Notes: a model not told the origin generated them from the letters alone. Positions 22,334 to 36,711 are shown, counted from the stretch's first letter. The stretch: 64,000 nucleotides of DNA from Gordius sp. MW1 (GCA_964036665.1 OZ038526.1:15128001-15192000), one strand, 5' to 3'. Made by a program: numbers and translations.

Positions 22334-24732
22334 TAAATTTTTACTTGGGATCATAGAAACCACGTCTGAAAACGACAACTTTCATCGGATGAATAAGGTT
22401 CAAAGAAAAATATGTGAAAAATTTTGTGATAAAAATATTTATTTTTTTCGATTCTATGTGAAAGAGCATGAAAAAATAAATAAAAGTAAGCCAATTTCAG
22501 AATCCTATTATCCTCGATTGACTTCCGAAAAGAGGTTTTAAGCTGCGAGAACTATCATTTTGACAAAAGACAACGTTTTATTGTTGCGATTAGTTTGTTG
22601 TATCGCAACGTGAGTGCTTATTTTTTGAAAACTGCTCTATGCGATCATGATTTCAAAGTAATAGTTTTTAGATTCTGATAAATTTTTACTTGGGATCATA
22701 GAAACCACGTCTGAAAACGACAACTTTCATCGGATGAATACGGTTCAAAGAAAAATATGTGAAAAATTTTGAGGTAAAAATAATTTTCGATTCTATGTGA
22801 AAGAGCATGAAAAAATATATAAAAGTAAGCCAATTTGAGAATCCTATTATCCTCGATTGACTTCCGAAAAGAGGTTTTAAGCTGCGAGAACTATCATTTT
22901 GACAAAAGACAACGTTTTATTGTTGCGATAAGTTTGTTGTATCGCAACGTGAGTGCTTATTTTTTGAAAACTGCTCTATGCGATCATGATTTCAAAGTAA
23001 TAGTTTTTAGATTCTGATAAATTTTTACTTGGGATCATAGAAACCACTTCTGAAAACGACAACTTTCATCGGATGAATACGGTTCAAAGAAAAATATGTG
23101 AAAAATTTTGAGGTTAAAATATTTATTTTTTCGATTCTATGTAAAAGAGCATGAAAAAATATATAAAAGTAAGCCAATTTGAGAATCCTATTATCCTCGA
23201 TTGACTTCCGAAAAGAGGTTTTAAGCTGCGAGAACTATCATTTTGACAAAAGACAACGTTTTATTGTTGCGATTAGTTTGTTGTATCGCAACGTGAGTGC
23301 TTAATTTGAAAACTGCTCTATGCGATCATGATTTCAAAGTAATAGTTTTTAGATTCTGATAAATTTTTACTTGGGATCATAGAAACCACGTCTGAAAACG
23401 ACAACTTTCATCGGATGAATACGGTTCAAAGAAAAATATGTGAAAAATTTTGAGGTAAAAATATTTATTTTTTTCGATTCTATGTGAAAGAGCATGAAAA
23501 AATATATAAAAGTAAGCCAATTTGAGAATCCTATTATCCTCGATTGACTTCCGAAAAGAGGTTTTAAGCTGCGAGAACTATCATTTTGACAAAAGACAAC
23601 GTTTTATTGTTGCGATTAGTTTGTTGTATCGCAACGTGAGTGCTTAATTTGAAAACTGCTCTATGCGATCATGATTTCAAAGTAATAGTTTTTAGATTCT
23701 GATAAATTTTTACTTGGGATCATAGAAACCACGTCTGAAAACGACAACTTTCATCGGATGAATACGGTTCAAAGAAAAATATGTGAAAAATTTTGAGGTT
23801 AAAATATTTATTTTTTCGATTCTATGTAAAAGAGCATGAAAAAATATATAAAAGTAAGCCAATTTGAGAATCCTATTATCCTCGATTGACTTCTGAAAAG
23901 AGGTTTTAAGCTGCGAGAACTATCATTTTGACAAAAGACAACGTTTTATTGTTGCGATTAGTTTGTTGTATCGCAACGTGAGTGCTTAATTTGAAAACTG
24001 CTCTATGCGATCATGATTTCAAAGTAATAGTTTTTAGATTCTGATAAATTTTTACTTAGGATCATAGAAACCACGTCTGAAAACGACAACTTTCATCGGA
24101 TGAATACGGTTCAAAGAAAAATATGTGAAAAATTTTGAGGTAAAAATATTTATTTTTTTCGATTCTATGTGAAAGAGCATCAAAAAATATATAAGTAAGC
24201 CAATTTGAGAATCCTATTATCCTCGATTGACTTCCGAAAAGAGGTTTTAAGCTGCGAGAACTATCATTTTGACAAAAGACAACGTTTAATTGTTGCGATT
24301 AGTTTGTTGTATCACAACGTGAGTGCTTATTTTTTGAAAACTGCTCTATGCGATCATGATTTCAAAGTAATAGTTTTTAGATTCTGATAAATTTTTACTT
24401 GGAATCATAGAAACCACGTCTGAAAACGACAATTTTCATCCGATGAATACGGTTGAAAGAAAAGTATGTGAAAAATTTTGAGGTAAAAATATTTATTTTT
24501 TTCGATTCTATGTGAAAGAGCATGAAAAAATATATAAAAGTAAGCCAATTTGAGAATCCTATTATCCTCGATTGACTTCCGAAAAGAGGTTTTAAGCTGC
24601 GAGAACTATCATTTTGACAAAAGACAACGTTTTATTGTTGCGATTAGTTTGTTGTATCGCAACGTGAGTGCTTAATTTTTGAAAACTGCTCTATGCGATC
24701 ATGATTTCAAAGTAATAGTTTTTAGATTCTGA
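22334..24732 (+). repeat. Region III: mixed monomers, weak two-monomer order
   Basis: Seven monomers start at 22334, 22679, 23018, 23360, 23703, 24045 and 24388. Monomers at 23018 and 23703 resemble each other (GAGGTTAAAA with one T fewer in the T run, CTATGTAAAAG, and GCTTAATTTGAAAAC), giving a local two-monomer period of about 685 bp. The monomers at 22679 and 24045 carry GCTTATTTTTTG and so open the same frame as kind O, without its other markers. Two copies damage the otherwise conserved TATATAAAAG: 22334-22678 has AATAAATAAAAG and 24045-24387 has TATATAAGTAAG. No gene. Confidence 0.85.
22679..23017 (+). repeat. 339-bp monomer with A/T-tract deletion
   Basis: AAAAATAATTTTCGATTC near 22780 replaces the usual longer A/T tract and is six bases shorter. 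The rest of the monomer is standard except for GCTTATTTTTTG and GATAAGTTTG. Confidence 0.9.
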
Positions 24733-25076
24733 TAAATTTTTACTTGGGATCATAGAAACCACGTCTGAAACGACAACTTTCATCGGATGAATACGGTTCA
24801 AAGAAAAATATGTGAAAAATTTTGAGATAAAAATATTTATTTTTTTCGATTCTATGTGAAAGAGCATGAAAAAATATATAAAAGTAAGCCAATTTGAGAA
24901 TCCTATTATCCTCGATTGACTTCCGAAAAGAGGTTTTAAGCTGCGAGAACTATCATTTTTACAAAAGACAACGTTTTATTGTTGCGATTAGTTTGTTGTA
25001 TCGCAACGTGAGTGCTTAATTTTTGAAAACTGCTTTATGCGATCATGATTTCAAAGTAATAGTTTTTAGATTCTGA

Positions 25077-25416
25077 TAAATTTTTACTTGGGATCATAGA
25101 AACCACGTCTAAAAACGACAACTTTAATCGGATGAATACGGTTCAAAGAAAAATATGTGAAATATTTTGAGGTAAAAATATTTATTTTTTTCGATTCTAT
25201 GTGAAAGAGCATGAAAAAATATATAAAAGTAAGCCAATTTGAGAATCCTATTAGGATTGACTTCCGAAAAGAGGTTTTAAGCTGCGAGAACTATCATTTT
25301 GACAAAAGAAAACATTTTATTGTTGCGATTAGTTTGTTGTATCGAAACGTAGTGCTTAATTTTTGAAAACTGCTCTATGCGATCATGACTTCAAAGTAAT
25401 AGTTTTTTAATTCTGA
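25077..25416 (+). repeat. 340-bp monomer of the CGAAACGTAG lineage
   Basis: It carries GTGAAATATTTTGAGG, AAAAGAAAACATTTT, CGAAACGTAGTGC and ATGACTTCAAAG. Sister monomers are at 28140 and 33962; a related one at 62858 keeps CGAAACGTGAGTGC. This copy alone has CTATTAGGATTGAC, five bases short of the usual CTATTATCCTCGATTGAC, so it is the most altered member. Confidence 0.88.
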
Positions 25417-25762
25417 TAAATTTTTTACTTGGGATCATAGAAACCACGTCTGAAAACGACAACTTTCATCGGATGAATACGGTTCAAAGAAAAATATGTG
25501 AAAGATTTTGAGGTTAAAATATTTATTTTTTTCGATTCTATGTGAAAGAGCATGAAAAAATATATAAAAGTAAGCCAATTTGAGAATCCTATTATCCTCG
25601 ATTGACTTCAGAAAAGAGGTTTTAAGCTGCGAGAACTATCATTTTTACAAAAGACAACGTTTTATTGTTGCGATTAGTTTGTTGTATCGCAACGTGAGTG
25701 CTTAATTTTTGAAAACTGCTCTATGCGATCATGATTTCAAAGTAATAGTTTTTAGATTCTGA

Positions 25763-26101
25763 TAAATTTTTACTTGGGATCATAGAAACCACGTCTGAAA
25801 ACGACAACTTTCATCGGATGAATACGGTTCAAAGAAAAATATGTGAAAGATTTTGAGGTTATAATATTTATTGATTCTATGTGAAAGAGCATGAAAAAAT
25901 ATATAAAAGTAAGCCAATTTGAGAATCCTATTATCCTCGATTGACTTCCGAAAAGAGGTTTTAAGCTGCGAGAACTATCATTTTTACAAAAGACAACGTT
26001 TTATTGTTGCGATTAGTTTGTTGTATCGCAACGTGAGTGCTTAATTTTTGAAAACTGCTCTATGCGATCATGATTTCAAAGTAATAGTTTTTAGATTCTG
26101 A
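25763..26101 (+). repeat. 339-bp monomer, six bases of the T tract lost
   Basis: ATATTTATTGATTC near 25864 lacks six bases of the usual T run before GATTC. The corresponding monomers at 28829 and 34651 are full length (345 bp), so the loss is private to this copy. Confidence 0.9.
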
Positions 26102-29100
26102 TAAATTTTTACTTGGAATCATAGAAACCACGTCTGAAAACGACAACTTTCATCGGATGAATACGGTTCAAAGAAAAATATGTGAAAAATTTTGAGGTAA
26201 AAATATTTATTTTTTTCGATTCTATGTGAAAGAGCATGAAAAAATATATAAAAGTAAGCCAATTTGAGAATCCTATTATCCTCGATTGACTTCCGAAAAG
26301 AGGTTTTAAGCTGCGAGAACTATCATTTTGACAAAAGACAACGTTTTATTGTTGCGATTAGTTTGTTGTATCGCAACGTGAGTTCTTAATTTGAAAACTG
26401 CTCTATGCGATCATGATTTCAAAGTAATAGTTTTTAGATTCTGATAAATTTTTACTTGGGATCATAGAAACCACGTCTGAAAACGACAACTTTCATCGGA
26501 TGAATACGGTTCAAAGAAAAATATGTGAAAAATTTTGAGGTAAAAATATTTATTTTTTTCGATTCTATGTGAAAGAGCATGAAAAAATATATAAAAGTAA
26601 GCCAATTTGAGAATCCTATTATCCTCGATTGACTTCCGAAAAGAGGTTTTAAGCTGCGAGAACTATCATTTTGACAAATAACAACGTTTTATTGTTGCGA
26701 TTAGTTTGTTGTATCGCAACGTGAGTGCTTAATTTTTGAAAACTGCTCTATGCGATCATGGTTTCAAAGTAATAGTTTTTAGATTCTGATAAATTTTTAC
26801 TTGGGATCATAGAAACCACGTCTGAAAACGACAACTTTCATCGGATGAATACGGTTCAAAGAAATTTATGTGAAAGATTTTGAGGTTAAAATATTTATTT
26901 TTTTCGATTCTATGTGAAAGAGCATGAAAAAATATATAAAAGTAAGCCAATTTGAGAATCCTATTATCCTCGATTGACTTCCGAAAAAAGGTTTTAAGCT
27001 GCGAGAACTATCATTTTGACAAAAGACAACGTTTTATTGTTGCGATTAGTTTGTTGTATCGCAACGTGAGTGCTTAATTTTTGAAAACTGCTCTATGCGA
27101 TCATGATTTCAAAGTAATAGTTTCTAGATTCTTATAAATTTATACTTGGGATCATAGAAACCACGTCTGAAAACGACAACTTTAATCGGATGAATACGGT
27201 TCAAAGAAAAATATGTGAAAAATTTTGAGGTAAAAATATTTATTTTTTTCGATTCTATGTGAAAGAGCATGAAAAAATATATAAAAGTAAGCCAATTTGA
27301 GAATCCTATTATCCTCGATTGACTTCCGAAAAGAGGTTTTAAGCTGCGAGAACTATCATTTTTACAAAAGACAACGTTTTATTGTTGCGATTAGTTTGTT
27401 GTATCGCAACGTGAGTGCTTAATTTTTGAAAACTGCTCTATGCGATCATGATTTCAAAGTAATAGTTTTTAGATTCTGATAAATTTTTACTTGGTATCAT
27501 AGAAACCACGTCTGAAAACGACAACTTTCATCGAATGAATACGGTTCAAAGAAAAATATTTTTTTCGATTCTATGTGAAAGAGCATGAAAAAATATATAA
27601 AAGTAAGCCAATTTGAGAATCCTATTATCCTCGATTGACTTCCGAAAAGAGGTTTTAAGCTGCGAGAACTATCATTTTGACAAAAGACAACGTTTTATTG
27701 TTGCGATTAGTTTGTTGTATCGCAACGTGAGTGCTTAATTTTTGAAAACTGCTCTATGCGATCATGATTTCAAAGTAATAGTTTTTAGATTCTGATAAAT
27801 TTTTACTTGGGATCATAGAAACCACGTCTGAAACGACAACTTTCATCGGATGAGTACGGTTCAAAGAAAAATATGTGAAAAATTTTGAGATAAAAATATT
27901 TATTTTTTTCGATTCTATGTGAAAGAGCATGAAAAAATATATAAAAGTAAGCCAATTTGAGAATCCTATTATCCTCGATTGACTTCCGAAAAGAGGTTTT
28001 AAGCTGCGAGAACTATCATTTTTACAAAAGACAACGTTTTATTGTTGCGATTAGTTTGTTGTATCGCAACGTGAGTGCTTAATTTTTGAAAACTGCTCTA
28101 TGCGATCATGATTTCAAAGTAATAGTTTTTAGATTCTGATAAATTTTTACTTGGGATCATAGAAACCACGTCTGAAAACGACAACTTTAATCGGATGAAT
28201 ACGGTTCAAAGAAAAATATGTGAAATATTTTGAGGTAAAAATATTTATTTTTTTCGATTCTATGTGAAAGAGCATGAAAAAATATATAAAAGTAAGCCAA
28301 TTTGAGAATCCTATTATCCTCGATTGACTTCCGAAAAGAGGTTTTAAGCTGCGAGAACTATCATTTTGACAAAAGAAAACATTTTATTGTTGCGATTAGT
28401 TTGTTGTATCGAAACGTAGTGCTTAATTTTTGAAAACTGCTCTATGCGATCATGACTTCAAAGTAATAGTTTTTTGATTCTGATAAATTTTTACTTGGGA
28501 TCATAGAAACCACGTCTGAAAACGACAACTTTCATCGGATGAATACGGTTCAAAGAAAAATATGTGAAAGATTTTGAGGTTAAAATATTTATTTTTTTCG
28601 ATTCTATGTGAAAGAGCATGAAAAAATATATAAAAGTAAGCCAATTTGAGAATCCTATTATCCTCGATTGACTTCAGAAAAGAGGTTTTAAGCTGCGAGA
28701 ACTATCATTTTTACAAAATACAACGTTTTATTGTTGCGATTAGTTTGTTGTATCGCAACGTGAGTGCTTAATTTTTGAAAACTGCTCTATGCGATCATGA
28801 TTTCAAAGTAATAGTTTTTAGATTCTGATAAATTTTTACTTGGGATCATAGAAACCACGTCTGAAAACGACAACTTTCATCGGATGAATACGGTTCAAAG
28901 AAAAATATGTGAAAGATTTTGAGGTTATAATATTTATTTTTTTCAATTCTATGTGAAAGAGCATGAAAAAATATATAAAAGTAAGCCAATTTGAGAATCC
29001 TATTATCCTCGATTGACTTCCGAAAAGAGGTTTTAAGCTGCGAGAACTATCATTTTTACAAAAGACAACGTTTTATTGTTGCGATTAGTTTGTTGTATCG

Positions 29101-30550
29101 CAACGTGAGTGCTTAATTTTTGAAAACTGCTCTATGCGATCATGATTTCAAAGTAATAGTTTTTAGATTCTGATAAATTTTTACTTGGAATCATAGAAAC
29201 CACATCTGAAAACGACAACTTTCATCGGATGAATACGGTTCAAAGAAAAATATGTGAAAATCTTGAGGTAAAAATATTTATTTTTTTCGATTCTATGTGA
29301 TAGAGCATGAAAAAATATATAAAAGTAAGCCAATTTGAGAATCCTATTATCCTCGATTGACTTCCGAAAAGAGGTTTTAAGCTGCGAGAACTATCATTTT
29401 GACAAAAGACAACGTTTTATTGTTGCGATTAGTTTGTTGTATCGCAACGTGAGTGCTTAATTTGAAAACTGCTCTATGCGATCATGATTTCAAAGTAATA
29501 GTTTTTAGATTCTGATAAATTTTTACTTGGGATCATAGAAACCACGTCTGAAAACGACAACTTTCATCGGATGAATACGGTTCAAAGAAAAATATGTGAA
29601 AAATTTTGAGGTAAAAATATTTATTTTTTTCGATTCTATGTGAAAGAGCATGAAAAAATATATAAAAGTAAGCCAATTTGAGAATCCTATTATCCTCGAT
29701 TGACTACCAAAAAGAGGTTTTAAGCTGCGAGAACTATCATTTTGACAAAAGACAACGTTTTATTGTTGCGATTAGTTTGTTGTATCGCAACGTGAGTGCT
29801 TAATTTTTGAAAACTGCTCTATGCGATCATGATTTCAAAGTAATAGTTTTTAGATTCTGATAAATTTTTACTTGGGATCATAGAAACCACGTCTGAAAAC
29901 GACAACTTTCATCGGATGAATACGGTTCAAAGAAATTTATGTGAAAGATTTTGAGGTTAAAATATTTATTTTTTTCGATTCTATGTGAAAGAGCATGAAA
30001 AAATATATAAAAGTAAGCCAATTTGAGAATCCTATTATCCTCGATTGACTTCCGAAAAAAGGTTTTAAGCTGCGAGAACTATCATTTTGACAAAAGACAA
30101 CGTTTTATTGTTGCGATTAGTTTGTTGTATCGCAACGTGAGTGCTTAATTTTTGAAAACTGCTCTATGCGATCATGATTTCAAAGTAATAGTTTCTAGAT
30201 TCTTATAAATTTTTACTTGGGATCATAGAAACCACGTCTGAAAACTACAACTTTAATCGGATGAATACGGTTCAAAGAAAAATATGTGAAAAATTTTGAG
30301 GTAAAAATATTTATTTTTTTCGATTCTATGTGAAAGAGCATGAAAAAATATATAAAAGTAAGCCAATTTGAGAATCCTATTATCCTCGATTGACTTCCGA
30401 AAAGAGGTTTTAAGCTGCGAGAACTATCATTTTGACAAAAGACAATGTTTTATTGTTGCGATTAGTTTGTTGTATCGCAACGTGAGTGCTTAATTTTTGA
30501 AAACTGCTCTATGCGATCATGGTTTCAAAGTAATAGTTTTTAGATTCTGA
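26102..30550 (+). repeat. Thirteen-monomer duplicated block, left copy
   Basis: Matches 31927-36373 monomer by monomer at an offset of about 5,825 bp. Shared rare markers in order: GTGAGTTCTTAATTTG, ATCATGGTTTC, GAAATTTATGTG, AAATTTATACTTGG, the 29-bp deletion with TTGGTATCAT and TCATCGAATG, GATGAGTACGG, CGAAACGTAGTG, ACTTCAGAAAAG with AAAATACAACG, GAGGTTATAAT, ACCACATCTG with GTGATAGAGC, GACTACC, GAAATTTATGTG, and CTGAAAACTACAAC with GACAATGTTT. At its right end the monomer starting at 30206 finishes with ATCATGGTTTC whereas its partner has ATCATGATTTC, so the match stops about there. Confidence 0.9.
27480..27795 (+). repeat. 29-bp deletion monomer, TTGGTATCAT lineage (first of ten)
   Basis: Monomer positions 81-109 are missing, so GAAAAATAT joins directly to the T run before CGATTC. 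The junction shares 3 bp (TAT) with the lost end, as in a microhomology event. Ten monomers share both the deletion and TTGGTATCAT: starts 27480, 33305, 39811, 43919, 46302, 49030, 52762, 55113, 58844 and 61195. Those up to 46302 also share TCATCGAATG; those from 49030 have TCATCGGATG. From 39811 to 46302 they carry GCATAAAAAA. Confidence 0.93.
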
Positions 30551-31926
30551 TAAATTTTTACTTGGGATCATAGAAACCACGTCTGAAAACGACAACTTTC
30601 ATCGGATGAATACGGTTCAAAGAAATTTATGTGAAAGATTTTGAGGTTAAAATATTTATTTTTTTCGATTCTATGTGAAAGAGCATGAAAAAATATATAA
30701 AAGTAAGCCAATTTGAGAATCCTATTATCCTCGATTGACTTCCGAAAAAAGGTTTTAAGCTGCGAGAACTATCATTTTGACAAAAGACAACGTTTTATTG
30801 TTGCGATTAGTTTGTTGTATCGCAACGTGAGTGCTTAATTTTTGAAAACTGCTCTATGCGATCATGATTTCAAAGTAATAGTTTCTAGATTCTTATAAAT
30901 TTATACTTGGGATCATAGAAACCACGTCTGAAAACGACAACTTTAATCGGATGAATACGGTTCAAAGAAAAATATGTGAAAAATTTTGAGGTAAAAATAT
31001 TTATTTTTTTCGATTCTATGTGAAAGAGCATGAAAAAATATATAAAAGTAAGCCAATTTGAGAATCCTATTATCCTCGATTGACTTCCGAAAAGAGGTTT
31101 TAAGCTGCGAGAACTATCATTTTGACAAAAGACAACGTTTTATTGTTGCGATTAGTTTGTTGTATCGCAACGTGAGTTCTTAATTTGAAAACTGCTCTAT
31201 GCGATCATGATTTCAAAGTAATAGTTTTTAGATTCTGATAAATTTTTACTTGGGATCATAGAAACCACGTCTGAAAACGACAACTTTCATCGGATGAATA
31301 CGGTTCAAAGAAAAATATGTGAAAAATTTTGAGGTAAAAATATTTATTTTTTTCGATTCTATGTGAAAGAGCATGAAAAAATATATAAAAGTAAGCCAAT
31401 TTGAGAATCCTATTATCCTCGATTGACTTCCGAAAAGAGGTTTTAAGCTGCGAGAACTATCATTTTGACAAAAGACAACGTTTTATTGTTGCGATTAGTT
31501 TGTTGTATCGCAACGTGAGTGCTTAATTTGAAAACTGCTCTATGCGATCATGATTTCAAAGTAATAGTTTTTAGATTCTGATAAATTTTTACTTGGGATC
31601 ATAGAAACCACGTCTGAAAACGACAACTTTCATCGGATGAATACGGTTCAAAGAAAAATATGTGAAAAATTTTGAGGTAAAAATATTTATTTTTTTCGAT
31701 TCTATGTGAAAGAGCATGAAAAAATATATAAAAGTAAGCCAATTTGAGAATCCTATTATCCTCGATTGACTTCCGAAAAAAGGTTTTAAGCTGCGAGAAC
31801 TATCATTTTGACAAAAGACAACGTTTTATTGTTGCGATTAGTTTGTTGTATCGCAACGTGAGTGCTTAATTTTTGAAAACTGCTCTATGCGATCATGATT
31901 TCAAAGTAATAGTTTTTAGATTCTGA

Positions 31927-34900
31927 TAAATTTTTACTTGGAATCATAGAAACCACGTCTGAAAACGACAACTTTCATCGGATGAATACGGTTCAAAGAA
32001 AAATATGTGAAAAATTTTGAGGTAAAAATATTTATTTTTTTCGATTCTATGTGAAAGAGCATGAAAAAATATATAAAAGTAAGCCAATTTGAGAATCCTA
32101 TTATCCTCGATTGACTTCCGAAAAGAGGTTTTAAGCTGCGAGAACTATCATTTTGACAAAAGACAACGTTTTATTGTTGCGATTAGTTTGTTGTATCGCA
32201 ACGTGAGTTCTTAATTTGAAAACTGCTCTATGCGATCATGATTTCAAAGTAATAGTTTTTAGATTCTGATAAATTTTTACTTGGGATCATAGAAACCACG
32301 TCTGAAAACGACAACTTTCATCGGATGAATACGGTTCAAAGAAAAATATGTGAAAAATTTTGAGGTAAAAATATTTATTTTTTTCGATTCTATGTGAAAG
32401 AGCATGAAAAAATATATAAAAGTAAGCCAATTTGAGAATCCTATTATCCTCGATTGACTTCCGAAAAGAGGTTTTAAGCTGCGAGAACTATCATTTTGAC
32501 AAAAGACAACGTTTTATTGTTGCGATTAGTTTGTTGTATCGCAACGTGAGTGCTTAATTTTTGAAAACTGCTCTATGCGATCATGGTTTCAAAGTAATAG
32601 TTTTTAGATTCTGATAAATTTTTACTTGGGATCATAGAAACCACGTCTGAAAACGACAACTTTCATCGGATGAATACGGTTCAAAGAAATTTATGTGAAA
32701 GATTTTGAGGTTAAAATATTTATTTTTTTCGATTCTATGTGAAAGAGCATGAAAAAATATATAAAAGTAAGCCAATTTGAGAATCCTATTATCCTCGATT
32801 GACTTCCGAAAAAAGGTTTTAAGCTGCGAGAACTATCATTTTGACAAAAGACAACGTTTTATTGTTGCGATTAGTTTGTTGTATCGCAACGTGAGTGCTT
32901 AATTTTTGAAAACTGCTCTATGCGATCATGATTTCAAAGTAATAGTTTCTAGATTCTTATAAATTTATACTTGGGATCATAGAAACCACGTCTGAAAACG
33001 ACAACTTTAATCGGATGAATACGGTTCAAAGAAAAATATGTGAAAAATTTTGAGGTAAAAATATTTATTTTTTTCGATTCTATGTGAAAGAGCATGAAAA
33101 AATATATAAAAGTAAGCCAATTTGAGAATCCTATTATCCTCGATTGACTTCCGAAAAGAGGTTTTAAGCTGCGAGAACTATCATTTTTACAAAAGACAAC
33201 GTTTTATTGTTGCGATTAGTTTGTTGTATCGCAACGTGAGTGCTTAATTTTTGAAAACTGCTCTATGCGATCATGATTTCAAAGTAATAGTTTTTAGATT
33301 CTGATAAATTTTTACTTGGTATCATAGAAACCACGTCTGAAAACGACAACTTTCATCGAATGAATACGGTTCAAAGAAAAATATTTTTTTCGATTCTATG
33401 TGAAAGAGCATGAAAAAATATATAAAAGTAAGCCAATTTGAGAATCCTATTATCCTCGATTGACTTCCGAAAAGAGGTTTTAAGCTGCGAGAACTATCAT
33501 TTTGACAAAAGACAACGTTTTATTGTTGCGATTAGTTTGTTGTATCGCAACGTGAGTGCTTTTTTGAAAACTGCTCTATGCGATCATGATTTCAAAGTAA
33601 TAGTTTTTAGATTCTGATAAATTTTTACTTGGGATCATAGAAACCACGTCTGAAACGACAACTTTCATCGGATGAGTACGGTTCAAAGAAAAATATGTGA
33701 AAAATTTTGAGATAAAAATATTTATTTTTTTCGATTCTATGTGAAAGAGCATGAAAAAATATATAAAAGTAAGCCAATTTGAGAATCCTATTATCCTCGA
33801 TTGACTTCCGAAAGGAGGTTTTAAGCTGCGAGAACTATCATTTTTACAAAAGACAACGTTTTATTGTTGCGATTAGTTTGTTGTATCGCAACGTGAGTGC
33901 TTAATTTTTGAAAACTGCTCTATGCGATCATGATTTCAAAGTAATAGTTTTTAGATTCTGATAAATTTTTACTTGGGATCATAGAAACCACGTCTGAAAA
34001 CGACAACTTTAATCGGATGAATACGGTTCAAAGAAAAATATGTGAAATATTTTGAGGTAAAAATATTTATTTTTTTCGATTCTATGTGAAAGAGCATGAA
34101 AAAATATATAAAAGTAAGCCAATTTGAGAATCCTATTATCCTCGATTGACTTCCGAAAAGAGGTTTTAAGCTGCGAGAACTATCATTTTGACAAAAGAAA
34201 ACATTTTATTGTTGCGATTAGTTTGTTGTATCGAAACGTAGTGCTTAATTTTTGAAAACTGCTCTATGCGATCATGACTTCAAAGTAATAGTTTTTTGAT
34301 TCTGATAAATTTTTACTTGGGATCATAGAAACCACGTCTGAAAACGACAACTTTCATCGGATGAATACGGTTCAAAGAAAAATATGTGAAAGATTTTGAG
34401 GTTAAAATATTTATTTTTTTCGATTCTATGTGAAAGAGCATGAAAAAATATATAAAAGTAAGCCAATTTGAGAATCCTATTATCCTCGATTGACTTCAGA
34501 AAAGAGGTTTTAAGCTGCGAGAACTATCATTTTTACAAAATACAACGTTTTATTGTTGCGATTAGTTTGTTGTATCGCAACGTGAGTGCTTAATTTTTGA
34601 AAACTGCTCTATGCGATCATGATTTCAAAGTAATAGTTTTTAGATTCTGATAAATTTTTACTTGGGATCATAGAAACCACGTCTGAAAACGACAACTTTC
34701 ATCGGATGAATACGGTTCAAAGAAAAATATGTGAAAGATTTTGAGGTTATAATATTTATTTTTTTCAATTCTATGTGAAAGAGCATGAAAAAATATATAA
34801 AAGTAAGGCAATTTGAGAATCCTATTATCCTCGATTGACTTCCGAAAAGAGGTTTTAAGCTGCGAGAACTATCATTTTTACAAAAGACAACGTTTTATTG

Positions 34901-36373
34901 TTGCGATTAGTTTGTTGTATCGCAACGTGAGTGCTTAATTTTTGAAAACTGCTCTATGCGATCATGATTTCAAAGTAATAGTTTTTAGATTCTGATAAAT
35001 TTTTACTTGGAATCATAGAAACCACATCTGAAAACGACAACTTTCATCGGATGAATACGGTTCAAAGAAAAATATGTGAAAATCTTGAGGTAAAAATATT
35101 TATTTTTTTCGATTCTATGTGATAGAGCATGAAAAAATATATAAAAGTAAGCCAATTTGAGAATCCTATTATCCTCGATTGACTTCCGAAAAGAGGTTTT
35201 AAGCTGCGAGAACTATCATTTTGACAAAAGACAACGTTTTATTGTTGCGATTAGTTTGTTGTATCGCAACGTGAGTGCTTAATTTGAAAACTGCTCTATG
35301 CGATCATGATTTCAAAGTAATAGTTTTTAGATTCTGATAAATTTTTACTTGGGATCATAGAAACCACGTCTGAAAAACGACAACTTTCATCGGATGAATA
35401 CGGTTCAAAGAAAAATATGTGAAAAATTTTGAGGTAAAAATATTTATTTTTTTCGATTCTATGTGAAAGAGCATGAAAAAATATATAAAAGTAAGCCAAT
35501 TTGAGAATCCTATTATCCTCGATTGACTACCGAAAAGAGGTTTTAAGCTGCGAGAACTATCATTTTGACAAAAGACAACGTTTTATTGTTGCGATTAGTT
35601 TGTTGTATCGCAACGTGAGTGCTTAATTTTTGAAAACTGCTCTATGCGATCATGATTTCAAAGTAATAGTTTTTAGATTCTGATAAATTCTTACTTGGGA
35701 TCATAGAAACCACGTCTGAAAACGACAACTTTCATCGGATGAATACGGTTCAAAGAAATTTATGTGAAAGATTTTGAGGTTAAAATATTTATTTTTTTCG
35801 ATTCTATGTGAAAGAGCATGAAAAAATATATAAAAGTAAGCCAATTTGAGAATCCTATTATCCTCGATTGACTTCCGAAAAAAGGTTTTAAGCTGCGAGA
35901 ACTATCATTTTGACAAAAGACAACGTTTTATTGTTGCGATTAGTTTGTTGTATCGCAACGTGAGTGCTTAATTTTTGAAAACTGCTCTATGCGATCATGA
36001 TTTCAAAGTAATAGTTTCTAGATTCTTATAAATTTTTACTTGGGATCATAGAAACCACGTCTGAAAACTACAACTTTAATCGGATGAATACGGTTCAAAG
36101 AAAAATATGTGAAAAATTTTGAGGTAAAAATATTTATTTTTTTCGATTCTATGTGAAAGAGCATGAAAAAATATATAAAAGTAAGCCAATTTGAGAATCC
36201 TATTATCCTCGATTGACTTCCGAAAAGAGGTTTTAAGCTGCGAGAACTATCATTTTGACAAAAGACAATGTTTTATTGTTGCGATTAGTTTGTTGTATCG
36301 CAACGTGAGTGCTTAATTTTTGAAAACTGCTCTATGCGATCATGATTTCAAAGTAATAGTTTTTAGATTCTGA
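31927..36373 (+). repeat. Thirteen-monomer duplicated block, right copy
   Basis: Partner of 26102-30550. Private changes in this copy include GTGCTTTTTTGAAAAC near 33557 (three bases short, giving the shortest monomer in the window, 313 bp at 33305-33617), GAAAGGAGG near 33813, GTAAGGCAATT near 34804, and one extra A in CTGAAAAACGAC near 35374. Between the two copies lie four monomers (30551-31926) that themselves resemble 26790-27479 and neighbours. Confidence 0.9.
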
Positions 36374-36711
36374 TAAATTTTTACTTGGGATCATAGAAAC
36401 CACGTCTGAAAACGACAACTTTCATCGGATGAATACGGTTCAAAGAAAAATATGTGAAAAATTTTGAGATAAAAATATTTATTTTTTTCGATTCTATGTG
36501 AAAGAGCATGAAAAAATATATAAAAGTAAGCCAATTTGAGAATCCTATTATCCTCGATTGACTTCCGAAAAGAGGTTTTAAGCTGCGAGAACTATCATTT
36601 TGACAAAAGACAACGTTTTATTGTTGCGATTAGTTTATCGCAACGTGAGTGCTTAATTTGAAAACTGCTCTATGCGATCATGATTTCAAAGTAATAGTTT
36701 TTAGATTCTGA
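36374..36711 (+). repeat. 338-bp monomer with truncated hairpin loop
   Basis: GATTAGTTTATCGCAACG near 36631 lacks five bases of the loop between the two arms of the inverted repeat. Both 8-bp arms remain, with a 6-nt loop. Two T are also missing before GAAAACTG. This loop deletion is unique in the window. Confidence 0.9.
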
